The notes below the pieces were generated by a model, which did no database searches, had not been told where the DNA came from, and was given only the letters and a program-made list of their open reading frames with translations. Source: an uncultured Muribaculaceae bacterium (GTDB taxonomy: Bacteria > Bacteroidota > Bacteroidia > Bacteroidales > Muribaculaceae). Taken from it: DNA of 45,831 nucleotides. Shown in pieces: positions 8,369 through 16,866 of this stretch. The position numbers and the translations under genes were made by a program. Where the stretch lies: positions 1-45,831 of the forward strand of contig CAJUOB010000023.1 of NCBI GenBank assembly GCA_910587915.1, given 5' to 3'. Position 1 is the first letter of the stretch. The number at the start of each line of letters is the position of its first letter.

Positions 8369-9348
8369 GAAAAGGGCGCATTGTGCCGATAGCGACTGCC
8401 CTGTTGCTTGCTTTGTCGACGGCTGGCTGTTTCACCGGTGTGGAAAGTACACCGCGTATCAGCCTCAACGATGTTCGCAAGCAGCAGGCCGCTAATATCA
8501 CCGACGAGCAGCGTTTTCTCGCCGGCCTCGCTCCGACGTCGCCATCGCAGTGGCGTCCCGGCCACCGTCTGCGTGTCGACGATGCCAAGATCGGTCTTGT
8601 CATGACTTCCGCATCCGGCCCGACCGACAGCCTTCCGGGGCGCGACCTCGTGTTCGAGAGTTTTGCTCCGGCGGTGTCGCTCACTGGCACCGATGCCGTG
8701 GAAATAACATTTCATGCCGATTTGCCCGACGGGCGCGCTAAGTACTACTACCGGGCGCCGGTCGATGTGGCATCGCTCGATACTCTCGAGGCTCTCAATG
8801 TCCCATTTACTGTCGATATGGATCTTGTGCAGCGTGTCGATAGCATTATGCGTGGTCGCAAGTTCTATGTCCGCACGCCGCTGTGGTACGATGTCGACAA
8901 CGAACGTCGTGCTGTTGCCAGCCTAAGGCATGTGCCTGTGGTGGTCGACAGCGTCGTAGCCGGCGATGCCAACTATCCCCTCGGCGTAGTCTTCACTCTC
9001 GTGGAGCCTGAGCATGCACGGCTGCTTGAACCGTCCGGCGCATCGTGTACCCGCATGGTGTACATGACTGTGGGGCGCAGCAAAGCCGCCACCCGTAATT
9101 TCGATACGCTCTTCTCCTTCCGCAATCCGCGCGAAACATATCCTTCTATAAAGAACGATGTGTGGGAGATGATAGTCCGCTCGCAGGTGAAAGAGGGCAT
9201 GTCGCGCGACGAATGCCGTCTCGCCAAGGGTGCACCCGCAGCCATACAGCGCATTCCCACCTACGGTGGTATCCGCGAGAACTGGCAGTACTCCGATGGT
9301 GTATACCTAATCTTCGACGACGGCTATCTCACCCGATTCCGTCTTTGA
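8365..9348 (+). CDS. Lipoprotein with C-terminal BamE/SmpA-like domain
   Basis: This 327-residue protein has a lipobox (STAGC, Cys22) and no catalytic motif I recognise. Residues 60-240 appear to be beta-rich and of unknown family. The last 65 residues (MIVRSQVKEGMSRDECRLAKGAP..., ending with DGVYLIFDDGYLTRFRL) resemble the SmpA/OmlA fold, in which an 'I-x-x-G-M-s-x-x-e-v' helix is followed by 'G-x-P' and a small sheet. It overlaps the S9 protease by 4 bp and is the last gene of that operon; a terminator follows. An envelope role is likely but not provable here. Confidence 0.8.
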   Translation: MRKGRIVPIATALLLALSTAGCFTGVESTPRISLNDVRKQQAANITDEQRFLAGLAPTSPSQWRPGHRLRVDDAKIGLVMTSASGPTDSLPGRDLVFESFAPAVSLTGTDAVEITFHADLPDGRAKYYYRAPVDVASLDTLEALNVPFTVDMDLVQRVDSIMRGRKFYVRTPLWYDVDNERRAVASLRHVPVVVDSVVAGDANYPLGVVFTLVEPEHARLLEPSGASCTRMVYMTVGRSKAATRNFDTLFSFRNPRETYPSIKNDVWEMIVRSQVKEGMSRDECRLAKGAPAAIQRIPTYGGIRENWQYSDGVYLIFDDGYLTRFRL

Positions 9349-9365
9349 CACTACTACATATCAAT

Positions 9366-9403
9366 ACGGCCCGGCAAGCAAAAGTGGATGCTTGCCGGGC
9401 CGT
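9366..9403. terminator. Bidirectional terminator between convergent genes
   Basis: A perfect 15-bp stem (ACGGCCCGGCAAGCA at 9366-9380 with its complement at 9389-9403) and 8-nt loop lie between the BamE-like gene and the convergent flavodoxin gene. Confidence 0.85.
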
Positions 9404-9423
9404 AGTTTATGTATAGGGAAGCC

Positions 9424-9918
9424 TTATTCTTCTATCAGTTTTGCCCATGCCTGCAGTCGGCGGTCGGTATACTCTGGGTGGTTCACCTCGTCGAGCACAA
9501 GGCCGCGCATGGTGTTTCCGTCGGTTGCTTCCGAGTGGTCGAATGTATAGCCATCGGCCGGATACTCGCCGATAAGTTTAGCGCCGGTATCCTTCATCTT
9601 GAAGTACAGTTTGCCCACGGCGTCGCAGAAGGTATCGCTCATCGATTCGTCGCCGCAGCCAAAGAACGCTATGCGGTGGCCATGCAGATCGAGCGACTGG
9701 GCGCCATCAACGAAGTCGTACATGTCGTCGGCCAGATCGCCGTTGCCCCATGTCGACGAGCCAAGTATTATTGTATCGTAGTCGCCGAGTGCGGAGGGTG
9801 CTGTGTCGGCCACGTTGTGGATGTCGCTGTCGGCTATTCCAAGAATTTTACCGAGGCGTGCTGCTACCTCGGCGGTGGTGCCTGTGTTGGAGGCGTAGAA
9901 AATACCAGTTTTCTTCAT
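9424..9918 (-). CDS. fldA: Flavodoxin
   Basis: A 164-residue long-chain flavodoxin. The FMN phosphate loop is SNTGTTAEVA near the N-terminus (about 10-19), the first isoalloxazine loop is STWGNGDLADD and the second is FGCGDESMSDTFCDAVG. It carries electrons for low-potential reactions such as pyruvate:ferredoxin oxidoreductase or radical-SAM enzymes in anaerobes. ATG at 9918 (MKKTGIFYASNTGT) is preferred to the longer frame from 9936 because it gives the family N-terminus. The upstream leader is very A/T-rich, and the gene diverges from the OmpA-domain gene. Confidence 0.95.
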   Translation of the reverse strand: MKKTGIFYASNTGTTAEVAARLGKILGIADSDIHNVADTAPSALGDYDTIILGSSTWGNGDLADDMYDFVDGAQSLDLHGHRIAFFGCGDESMSDTFCDAVGKLYFKMKDTGAKLIGEYPADGYTFDHSEATDGNTMRGLVLDEVNHPEYTDRRLQAWAKLIEE

Positions 9919-9936
9919 TTTTATATTATTAAACAA

Positions 9937-10086
9937 CCTCTTAGTTTTTATCTTATAACGCTCTCTTTGGCACTATGGTTCAGTGTTTTTTAACATTGAG
10001 CATTAACACTCTTTGGGAAACACACCGATAACATCCGATGTTCTTATTATAAATAAGACAATAACGTTTACAACTACCAAAATTCA
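9937..10086. promoter_or_regulatory. Divergent promoter region, fldA / OmpA-domain gene
   Basis: About 150 bp of AT-rich sequence must carry promoters for both divergent genes. No exact TAnnTTTG element was found on either strand, so the promoters are either degenerate or use another sigma factor. Nothing else is visible. Confidence 0.4.
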
Positions 10087-10860
10087 ATGATTATGGCAAC
10101 GAACGACCAAAAAGCACCTAAAAACGACGGCTCAAGGAGCCTGAAGGCGCATAAAGAACCGGAACGCCTTGCCGCTCACCCCGAACAGGCGAGGCTAAAG
10201 GCCTACGAAGAAGAGGAAATCGTGCCGGCAGTAACTGCCGACGTCGATGAGACTCCGAAAGTGATTAAATATGGAGCTGCCGTATTGCTCGGATTGGCGT
10301 TCGGACTCGGCTGCTACATCTGGGTCGACGGTGGATTCCCGTCGAATCCGCAGAATCCTCAGGGACCGTTTGCGCGAGAGAAGAACTACGATTACTTCAA
10401 TAGCACCAACGATTATGCTATCTATTATTCCGACGCAGATATCCCTACACCTTTCGAGACCACCGGCTACACTGAGGTTCCCGAAATAGTTACACCCGAA
10501 GCCGTCGCTGTTCCCGATGCCGACGGTGCCATGGCGGCAGCCGCCGTGCCGCAGAAGGTGGTCTATCTGTTCAGCTACGATTCCAGCGAGGTGCCTGAAA
10601 ATGCCGACCTCACGAATATCGCCCGTCAGGCAGCCAACAGCGGCGCCACTCTCGATGTCACAGCCTATACCGATGAACATGGCCGCATAGCCTACAACAA
10701 GAAGCTGAGCCAACGTCGTGCCAAGGCTATCGCCGACTATCTTGTGGCACATGGTATGCCGGCTGCGAAAGTGACTATCCATGCGATGGGGCCCACACAT
10801 GCTTTTGGCAGCGATGCCGCCGACCGCAGGGCCGAAGTCACGCCCGTGACAGCTAAATGA
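10087..10860 (+). CDS. Inner-membrane-anchored OmpA-family protein
   Basis: The 257-residue protein has no cleavable signal. A charged, lysine- and glutamate-rich N-terminus (1-58) precedes one membrane helix (about 59-80), then an acidic linker and a C-terminal OmpA-like peptidoglycan-binding domain (about 155-250, with the conserved pattern TAYTDEHGRIAYNKKLSQRR and DYLVAHGM). The topology is cytoplasmic N-terminus with a periplasmic domain gripping the cell wall. ATG 10093 is an equally good start. A terminator follows at 10889. Exact role unknown; possibly wall-linked scaffolding. Confidence 0.87.
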   Translation: MIMATNDQKAPKNDGSRSLKAHKEPERLAAHPEQARLKAYEEEEIVPAVTADVDETPKVIKYGAAVLLGLAFGLGCYIWVDGGFPSNPQNPQGPFAREKNYDYFNSTNDYAIYYSDADIPTPFETTGYTEVPEIVTPEAVAVPDADGAMAAAAVPQKVVYLFSYDSSEVPENADLTNIARQAANSGATLDVTAYTDEHGRIAYNKKLSQRRAKAIADYLVAHGMPAAKVTIHAMGPTHAFGSDAADRRAEVTPVTAK

Positions 10861-10888
10861 ATTGAAAAACAGTGAATATAGTGAAGAG

Positions 10889-10929
10889 CGAAAGGTGAAG
10901 CGTGATTGAACTCACAGCTTCACCTTTCG
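10889..10929. terminator. Bidirectional terminator
   Basis: A 13-bp perfect stem (CGAAAGGTGAAGC at 10889-10901 with its complement at 10917-10929) lies between the plus-strand OmpA-domain gene and the convergent rodA end. Confidence 0.85.
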
Positions 10930-10954
10930 TATTTTCAGGCATTCGGCTCCGCCG

Positions 10955-12424
10955 TCAATAGGCAAGCACATTCTTGCGCGATGCGTCGATTTTCAGAAGT
11001 ATGAACAGCAATATGGTGAAGCCCCATAGCGATGATCCACCGTAGCTGAAGAATGGCAGCGGAATACCGATGACCGGGCATAGGCCGATGACCATGCCGA
11101 TGTTTATGCAGAAGTGAAATATAAAATACGATGCCACACAGTAGGCGTAGACACGTCCGAAAGTGGTTGGTTGTCGTTCGCCTATCTTTATGACACGTAG
11201 TATGAGGCCAAGGAACAGCAGTGTCACGAACATGGCGCCTACAAAGCCCTCTTCCTCGCCTATGGTGCAGAATATGAAGTCGGTGTGCTGCTCCGGTACA
11301 TATTTCAGCTTGGTCTGTGTTCCGTTGAGGAATCCTTTTCCGAAGAAGCCGCCCGAACCGATGGCAATCTTGCTCTGGTTCACATTGTAGCCGGCATCGC
11401 GAAGATCCTCCACCATGCCGAGGGCCACTTTCACACGCATCTGCTGGTGGGGTTGCAGATGGTCGAAGGCTGCATTGACCGAGAATAGGAATCCGATGGC
11501 GAATATAGCCGTCGCGACTGTGACATATAGCTTGGGCCGACGGAGTTTTATAGCCTCTACCACCACATATATGCAAGCCACGCCGATCACTCCGAGTGTC
11601 ACCGGCAGCCCGGGAAGCGCCACTCCGCAGAGATCGAGGATATACTCCACCAGGCCGGCTCCGGCAAACCAGAAAAGGAGATTTCGGGCCACCTCTATGC
11701 GGCGGGAGTACACGGCTGTCATGCCTATCATCACCAGCATTATCATGATCATGACCACGAACTGGCCCGTCGGAACTCCTATGATGGTGCCTTCCACATA
11801 TTTTATGCCCACCACAAACACTACCACTGCCAGCAGTGCGGCAAACAGCACCAATCCGCTCATGCCTTCACGGTACAGCACGAAGAAGAGTGCCATGAAA
11901 GTGAGTGCCGATCCGGTTTCGTTCTGTAGTAGGATAAGCACTATAGGTATGAAAATCAGAGCCAGCGCCTTTACATAGTTGCCCACCTTTGCATTCAGCA
12001 GGAAGTGGTAGGAACTGAATAGCTTTGCCAGCGCCAACGCCGTGGCAAATTTGGCGAACTCTGCCGGTTGCAGGCTCATCGGGCCGAGCGATATCCACGA
12101 CCGCGAGCCCTTGATGTCGTGCGCCACAAATGGAGTGATGGCAAGAAGCACCACCACACCTATATATATTGGGTATGCGTATGTTTCGTACATCCGCGAG
12201 TCGATGAGCAGCAGAACCGTGCCCAGGCATAGGGCCAGGCCTATCCAGCGCAGCTGTTTGCCCGAGAATTCGTCGGCGGAGAACATGCTTGCCTCGTCGA
12301 AATCGTAGCTTGCGGCATAGATGCTCACCATGCCGGCGAGTACCATTATCAGATATATCAGTATTGTGGGCCAGTCGAGATTGCGGAATGTCGACGACGG
12401 GTCATTTCTTCTTGGGAGTGGCAT
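10955..12424 (-). CDS. rodA: Rod-shape peptidoglycan polymerase RodA (SEDS family)
   Basis: A 489-residue polytopic protein of the SEDS glycosyltransferase family. It has the SEDS signature GSRSWISLGPMSLQPAEFAK, the conserved acidic segment around VPEQHTDFIFCTIGEEEGFVG, and the C-terminal PFFSYGGSSLWG motif. RodA polymerises lipid II during elongation together with PBP2. It is longer than the roughly 370-residue E. coli protein because of extra helices in the middle (about 195-300), a common Bacteroidetes trait as far as I recall. Its ATG overlaps the end of mrdA by 23 bp, and it is the last gene of the mre operon. Confidence 0.96.
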   Translation of the reverse strand: MPLPRRNDPSSTFRNLDWPTILIYLIMVLAGMVSIYAASYDFDEASMFSADEFSGKQLRWIGLALCLGTVLLLIDSRMYETYAYPIYIGVVVLLAITPFVAHDIKGSRSWISLGPMSLQPAEFAKFATALALAKLFSSYHFLLNAKVGNYVKALALIFIPIVLILLQNETGSALTFMALFFVLYREGMSGLVLFAALLAVVVFVVGIKYVEGTIIGVPTGQFVVMIMIMLVMIGMTAVYSRRIEVARNLLFWFAGAGLVEYILDLCGVALPGLPVTLGVIGVACIYVVVEAIKLRRPKLYVTVATAIFAIGFLFSVNAAFDHLQPHQQMRVKVALGMVEDLRDAGYNVNQSKIAIGSGGFFGKGFLNGTQTKLKYVPEQHTDFIFCTIGEEEGFVGAMFVTLLFLGLILRVIKIGERQPTTFGRVYAYCVASYFIFHFCINIGMVIGLCPVIGIPLPFFSYGGSSLWGFTILLFILLKIDASRKNVLAY

Positions 12425-14261
12425 AGAATATCGATGAATTCATCATTTGTTCTTCCATATATTTTCGCTCGGGGGCTATGGTGCCGGTGAGGTATTTTTC
12501 CATCACCAGACTGCCTATTGGCACACCGTAGGTGGCTCCCCATCCGCCGTTTTCCACATACACGGCCACTGCGATCTTCGGGTCCTGATAGGGTGCGAAG
12601 CCCATGAAGGCCGAGTGGTCCTTGCCGTGCGGGTTCTGCGCAGTACCCGTCTTGCCGCACACCTCGATGCCGGGAATGGCCGCGCGTCGGCATGTACCGC
12701 CGGTCACGGCCATACGCATGCCTTCGGCTACGTCGGCGTAGTGATGACTCTCGACAGTCGGATAACGACGTTTTAGAATTTCAGCATCCATCACCGTGTC
12801 CTGTATCTCTTTCACCACATGCGGTGTCACAAACCACCCGCGGTTGGCTATAGTGGCTCCGAGGTTGGCTATCTGCAGCGGTGTGGCAAGAATCTCGCCC
12901 TGGCCGATGGATACCGATATGATGGTGTTGGCGCTCCAATGCCCCTCGCTGTAGAACTTATCGTAGAATTTGGCGTTGGGTATGAAACCGCGGCTCTCGC
13001 TCGGGAGGTCGATGCCGAGTTTATATCCGTAGCCCATGGATACCAGGTGGTTTTTCCATATCTCGAAAGCCTTTGCCGACGATCCATACTTGCTCCGGCG
13101 ATCGATCATGGCCTTGAATCCCCAACAGAAAAATGCGTTGCACGATGTCTGTAGGGCGGGCTTCAGAGGCAGTGGCGAGCCGTGGGCATGGCAACCTACG
13201 CGTAGGCCACCGTTGATGTATCCGTGTGAGCAAGGATAGGCGGTCGACAGATCGATTATGCCCTCTTGCAGGAATATCAGACCTTGGGTAGGCTTGAATG
13301 TAGAGCCCGGAGGATATGCACCCATGAGTGCACGGTCGAACAGAGGCCATGAATCATCATTCACCAGCTTGCGGTAGTTCTCGCCGCGTTGTCGGCCTAC
13401 GAGCAGTGTCGGGTCGTAGTTTGGCATCGATACCATGCACAGCACCTCGCCGGTCGCCGGTTCGATGGCCACCACGGCGCCGCGTTTACCCACCATGAGT
13501 GACTCTGCGTACTGCTGCAGCTTTATGTCGAGGCTCAGCCGCAGATCGCGGCCCGAGATGGGCTCGACGTCGTTGGCACCGTCCTCGTAGCGGCCTTGTA
13601 TGCGCCCGCGTGCATCGCGTATAAGTATTTCCACGCCTTTAACACCGCGCAGATGCGACTCATAGCTTTTCTCGATGCCGAGGTCGCCGGTGTAGTCGCC
13701 TGGCGAGTAGTAGTCGTCGCGCTTTATGTCGTCGCCCGATACCTCGCGGATATTTCCGAGCACATTGGCTGCGGTCGGATGCTTGTACTGCCTCAGTATT
13801 CGCTTTTGTATGAAGAATCCCGGGAAGCGGTAGAGCTTTTCCTGAAGACGCCCGTAGTCCTGGGCCGACAGCTGGGTTATGAGGCGTTGCGGCGTGTACG
13901 ACGAGTAGCCGGGATTGAGCCGACGGTCTTTCATGTCGGTGATCCGCTTGTCGAACTGCTCTTTGGTTATATTCAGGGTGGCGCAGAAGTCGAGGGTGTC
14001 GAATGGCTGCACGTCGCGTGGTATCAGCATCACGTCGTAGGCCGGTTGGTTGAACACCACAAGCTCGCCGTTGCGGTCGTAGATGAGGCCGCGCGAGGGA
14101 TACACTGTTTTTTTAAGAAACGCATTCGAGTCGGCCGACCGCTTGTATTTCTCGTCGTTGATCTGAAGGTCGAAAAGGCGCACGAGAAAAATAGCGGCTA
14201 TTATCACTATAAAGCCGCCGATTATATATTTGCGTTTCTCAAGATCGTAGTTTTTTCTCAA
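12402..14261 (-). CDS. mrdA: Penicillin-binding protein 2 (elongasome transpeptidase)
   Basis: About 619 residues with one N-terminal membrane helix (YIIGGFIVIIAAIFLVRLF), a PBP dimerisation domain (starts at VYPSRGLIYDRNGELVV) and a transpeptidase domain with the SxxK serine in PPGSTFKPTQG, a TSCNAF SxN motif and KTGTAQ. It cross-links the strands made by RodA. The start is uncertain: TTG 14261 gives the usual short N-terminus before the helix and a 13-bp gap from mreD, whereas ATG 14318 would add 19 unlikely residues and overlap mreD by 44 bp. Confidence 0.94.
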   Translation of the reverse strand: MRKNYDLEKRKYIIGGFIVIIAAIFLVRLFDLQINDEKYKRSADSNAFLKKTVYPSRGLIYDRNGELVVFNQPAYDVMLIPRDVQPFDTLDFCATLNITKEQFDKRITDMKDRRLNPGYSSYTPQRLITQLSAQDYGRLQEKLYRFPGFFIQKRILRQYKHPTAANVLGNIREVSGDDIKRDDYYSPGDYTGDLGIEKSYESHLRGVKGVEILIRDARGRIQGRYEDGANDVEPISGRDLRLSLDIKLQQYAESLMVGKRGAVVAIEPATGEVLCMVSMPNYDPTLLVGRQRGENYRKLVNDDSWPLFDRALMGAYPPGSTFKPTQGLIFLQEGIIDLSTAYPCSHGYINGGLRVGCHAHGSPLPLKPALQTSCNAFFCWGFKAMIDRRSKYGSSAKAFEIWKNHLVSMGYGYKLGIDLPSESRGFIPNAKFYDKFYSEGHWSANTIISVSIGQGEILATPLQIANLGATIANRGWFVTPHVVKEIQDTVMDAEILKRRYPTVESHHYADVAEGMRMAVTGGTCRRAAIPGIEVCGKTGTAQNPHGKDHSAFMGFAPYQDPKIAVAVYVENGGWGATYGVPIGSLVMEKYLTGTIAPERKYMEEQMMNSSIFYATPKKK

Positions 14262-14274
14262 GATACCATGTGGA

Positions 14275-14790
14275 TTATACTGCCTCTCGGCCACGCGACA
14301 CCGCGCAGTCCAGGGCATAGAGGAGAATAAAAGAATAGATAGCCGAAGCCGCTATGCGAAGTACCAGCAACCGGAAGTTGAAGAACTGGAATGCCTCGAT
14401 GGTAAACACCATCGAGCAGTAGAACAACACCATGGTGATGAGGAACTTCATGAAAGCTGCGTGCCCCATGCTCCGTGTCGACGGGCTGCGGCCTGCAAGG
14501 TCGTCGTCGGTCGATACATAGAGGTGGAACACCGGCTTGCGCGCGAAGGCGAGCACCGTGCAGCTCAGAGCGTTCACACCTGCCGTGTCGCAGAACATAT
14601 CCACGGCCAGTCCCGCAAGGAAGCCTATGGTGGTCGACCAGTTGGTGCCGAGTGTCACCGGGAGCATGATGACGATGTAGATGAATACTATGGGCAATGC
14701 CACATTGAACAGCGCCAGATGGTTGAAAATCACCGCCTGAGCCGGCACCAGAAGCAGGAATGCCAATAATATCTGTATCGCCAGTTTCAC
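14275..14790 (-). CDS. mreD: Rod shape-determining protein MreD
   Basis: A 171-residue hydrophobic protein with about five to six membrane helices and the expected place between mreC and mrdA. MreD is an integral membrane part of the elongasome that binds MreC. Family recognition rests on position, size and hydrophobicity, with the FLAGLAVDMFCDTAG segment typical of MreD. Translation starts at GTG (14790); no in-frame ATG is available upstream. An AT-rich repeat separates it from mreC. Confidence 0.93.
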   Translation of the reverse strand: MKLAIQILLAFLLLVPAQAVIFNHLALFNVALPIVFIYIVIMLPVTLGTNWSTTIGFLAGLAVDMFCDTAGVNALSCTVLAFARKPVFHLYVSTDDDLAGRSPSTRSMGHAAFMKFLITMVLFYCSMVFTIEAFQFFNFRLLVLRIAASAIYSFILLYALDCAVSRGREAV

Positions 14791-14797
14791 TTTATAA

Positions 14798-14920
14798 TGT
14801 ATAATTAATAATGTATAATTAACAATGATGGGGACGATAACATATAATTAATAATAGAGCTGAATGTTCGAGTGGGTTGCTAATTATCAATTATACATTA
14901 TTAATTCTCAATTATTAATT
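14798..14920. repeat. AT-rich inverted repeat inside the mre operon
   Basis: A perfect 16-bp inverted pair (TTAATAATGTATAATT at 14805-14820 with its complement at 14889-14904) encloses about 68 bp, surrounded by further degenerate copies of the same motif. The right edge overlaps the mreC stop codon (14915-14917). It may fold in mRNA between mreC and mreD. It resembles simple intergenic repeats or a small non-coding insertion rather than a terminator, as there is no T-run after a GC stem. Confidence 0.75.
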
Positions 14921-15784
14921 ACCAAAGGGTTTCTTCTTTGAGTCGTTTTCTTCGCCGGCGCTAAGGCTGCGTAGCTCTTCGGCTTCATTGTTCACCACCA
15001 CCTGCACGTTGCCGAGAGTGGTGAAGTCGGAGAGCAGCTTTATGCGCAGGGTAAAGAAGTTCTGATTCTTATCGCTTTCGGCTTCCATCACCGTGCCCAC
15101 CGGAAGGCCCGACGGGAATACGGCCGAGTAGCCGCTGGTCACTATAGTGTCGCCCGGCTCGTAGATGGTGTGGCGGGGCAGCTCCTCGAGCAAAGCCTCG
15201 TTGGGGTTGTTGCCGTCCCACACGAGCGATCCGAAGTAGTCGCTTCTCTTTATCTTGCACGACAGGCGGAAGTGCGGATTGAGCAGCGATATCACGCGGG
15301 CGCTGTGGGCACCGGTAGTGCTCACGATACCTACCACACCGTTGCGGTCTATCACACCGAGCTCAGGCTTCACGCCATCGGCAGAGCCTTTGTTGATGGT
15401 GAGATAGTTGAACGGATGAGATATGCTGTTGTTGATCACATGCGCCACTATGAAATCGAAGTGACGCACCCCGCTGTCGAGCGCGAGAGTATCGGTGAAG
15501 TGGGCCTCCTGCATCGCATCGATATTCTCCTGCAGACGCACTATCTCGGCCTGAAGCTCGGCATTGCGGCGGTTGAGGTCGTCGTTAATCTCGCGCAGGT
15601 CGAAATACGATGTCACATTGTTGGCTCCTTTGTAGACGGTAGCCGCCATCCGGCCGGCACTTGTCATGAACACGTGCTGGCGGTAGGGATCGCCGTTGAA
15701 AAGAAGCATGCAGCTGATCACCACAAAGAATGTGAAGACCAGCCACTTGCTGTGACGGAGTATGAAGCCGAAAAGTTCGTTCAC
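14915..15784 (-). CDS. mreC: Rod shape-determining protein MreC
   Basis: A 289-residue protein with an N-terminal membrane helix (about 14-30), a coiled coil (about 60-95, LNRRNAELQAEIVRLQENID) and the periplasmic beta domains of MreC (GVIDRNGVVGIVS; DTIVTSGYSAVFPSGLPVG). MreC links the cytoplasmic MreB filaments to PBP2 in the periplasm. An in-frame TAA lies just upstream and no ATG is available, so GTG 15784 is the start. It is 12 bp from mreB. The stop codon lies within the AT-rich repeat, so the extreme C-terminus may have been altered by it. Confidence 0.95.
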   Translation of the reverse strand: MNELFGFILRHSKWLVFTFFVVISCMLLFNGDPYRQHVFMTSAGRMAATVYKGANNVTSYFDLREINDDLNRRNAELQAEIVRLQENIDAMQEAHFTDTLALDSGVRHFDFIVAHVINNSISHPFNYLTINKGSADGVKPELGVIDRNGVVGIVSTTGAHSARVISLLNPHFRLSCKIKRSDYFGSLVWDGNNPNEALLEELPRHTIYEPGDTIVTSGYSAVFPSGLPVGTVMEAESDKNQNFFTLRIKLLSDFTTLGNVQVVVNNEAEELRSLSAGEENDSKKKPFGN

Positions 15785-15796
15785 CGTTGAGTGCGC

Positions 15797-16816
15797 TTAC
15801 CGGATGAGGAAGGAGAACTTGTGGATATTCTTCAGTGCCACACCGGTACCCTTGGCCACGCACAGAAGCGGATCTTCAGCCACGTGGAACTGGATGCCGA
15901 TCTTGTCGATAAGACGCTTGTCGAGGCCGCGGAGCATGGCGCCTCCACCTGCCAGGTAGATACCGTTGCGCACGATGTCGGCGTAGAGCTCGGGCGGAGT
16001 CTGCTCGAGAGCGCTCAGCACCGCTGCTTCGATTTTCGATATAGTCTTTTCGATGCAGTGGCATATCTCCTGATAGCTCACAGGAACCTCGAGGGGGAGT
16101 GCAGTCATCAGGTTGGGGCCGTGCACCACATAGTCTTCCGGCGGATTCTCGAGCTCGGTGAGGGCCGAACCCACGTGCATCTTTATCTGCTCGGCAGTGC
16201 GCACACCCACCTTTATATTATGAGCGCGGCGCATGTGGTTGAGGATATCCTCGGTAAGGTCGTCGCCCGCAATCTGGATACTCTTGTTGCTCACGATACC
16301 ACCCAGCGATATCACCGCTATTTCAGTAGTACCACCACCTATGTCGACAATCATATTGCCTTCCGGGGCTTCCACGTCGAGGCCGATACCGAGAGCGGCA
16401 GCCATTGGCTCGTGAATCATGTACACGTCGCGGCCATCGGCATGCTCCGACGAGTCGCGCACGGCGCGCACCTCCACTTCGGTAGAACCCGAGGGGATGC
16501 CCACCACCATGCGGAGCGACGGTGAGAACCAGTTGTTCTTGGTGCTTGCCTTCTTCACCAGGCCGCGGATCATCAGCTCGGCAGCGTTGAAGTCGGCAAT
16601 CACACCCTTGCGGAGCGGACGCACCGTGCGGATGCCCGGGTGGCCCTTGCCCTCCATCTGGTGCGCTTCCTTGCCGACGGCTATGAGCTTGTCGGTACGG
16701 GCGTCGAGAGCCACGATCGAAGGCTCGTTTATCACAATCTTATCATTGTGAATTATTATGGTGTTTGCCGTTCCGAGGTCGATGGCAATCTCCTTTGTCA
16801 ATGAAAATAACTTCAC
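15797..16816 (-). CDS. mreB: Rod shape-determining protein MreB
   Basis: A 339-residue bacterial actin. The phosphate-1 loop is DLGTANT (about 13-19), the phosphate-2 loop is IVDIGGGTTEIA, and the adenosine motif is LAGGGAMLRGLD. It forms membrane-bound filaments that guide wall synthesis. The only suitable start is GTG 16816: an in-frame TAG occurs three codons upstream, and the family N-terminus (LFSLTKEIAIDLGTANT) begins right there. It heads the mreB-mreC-mreD-mrdA-rodA operon. AT-rich repeats directly upstream leave the promoter unidentified. Confidence 0.98.
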   Translation of the reverse strand: MKLFSLTKEIAIDLGTANTIIIHNDKIVINEPSIVALDARTDKLIAVGKEAHQMEGKGHPGIRTVRPLRKGVIADFNAAELMIRGLVKKASTKNNWFSPSLRMVVGIPSGSTEVEVRAVRDSSEHADGRDVYMIHEPMAAALGIGLDVEAPEGNMIVDIGGGTTEIAVISLGGIVSNKSIQIAGDDLTEDILNHMRRAHNIKVGVRTAEQIKMHVGSALTELENPPEDYVVHGPNLMTALPLEVPVSYQEICHCIEKTISKIEAAVLSALEQTPPELYADIVRNGIYLAGGGAMLRGLDKRLIDKIGIQFHVAEDPLLCVAKGTGVALKNIHKFSFLIR

Positions 16817-16821
16817 TTTTC

Positions 16822-16858
16822 TCTAATTATGAATTATGGGATTATGAATTATGGATTG
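16822..16858. repeat. AT-rich repeat (ATTATGAATTATG units), left flank
   Basis: Iterated ATTATGAATTATG-like units lie between mreB and the four-helix gene. The same sequence in inverted orientation (AATTCATAATTCATAATTC) occurs at about 17402-17430 on the other side of the gene. Confidence 0.75.
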
Positions 16859-16866
16859 AATGCTTC

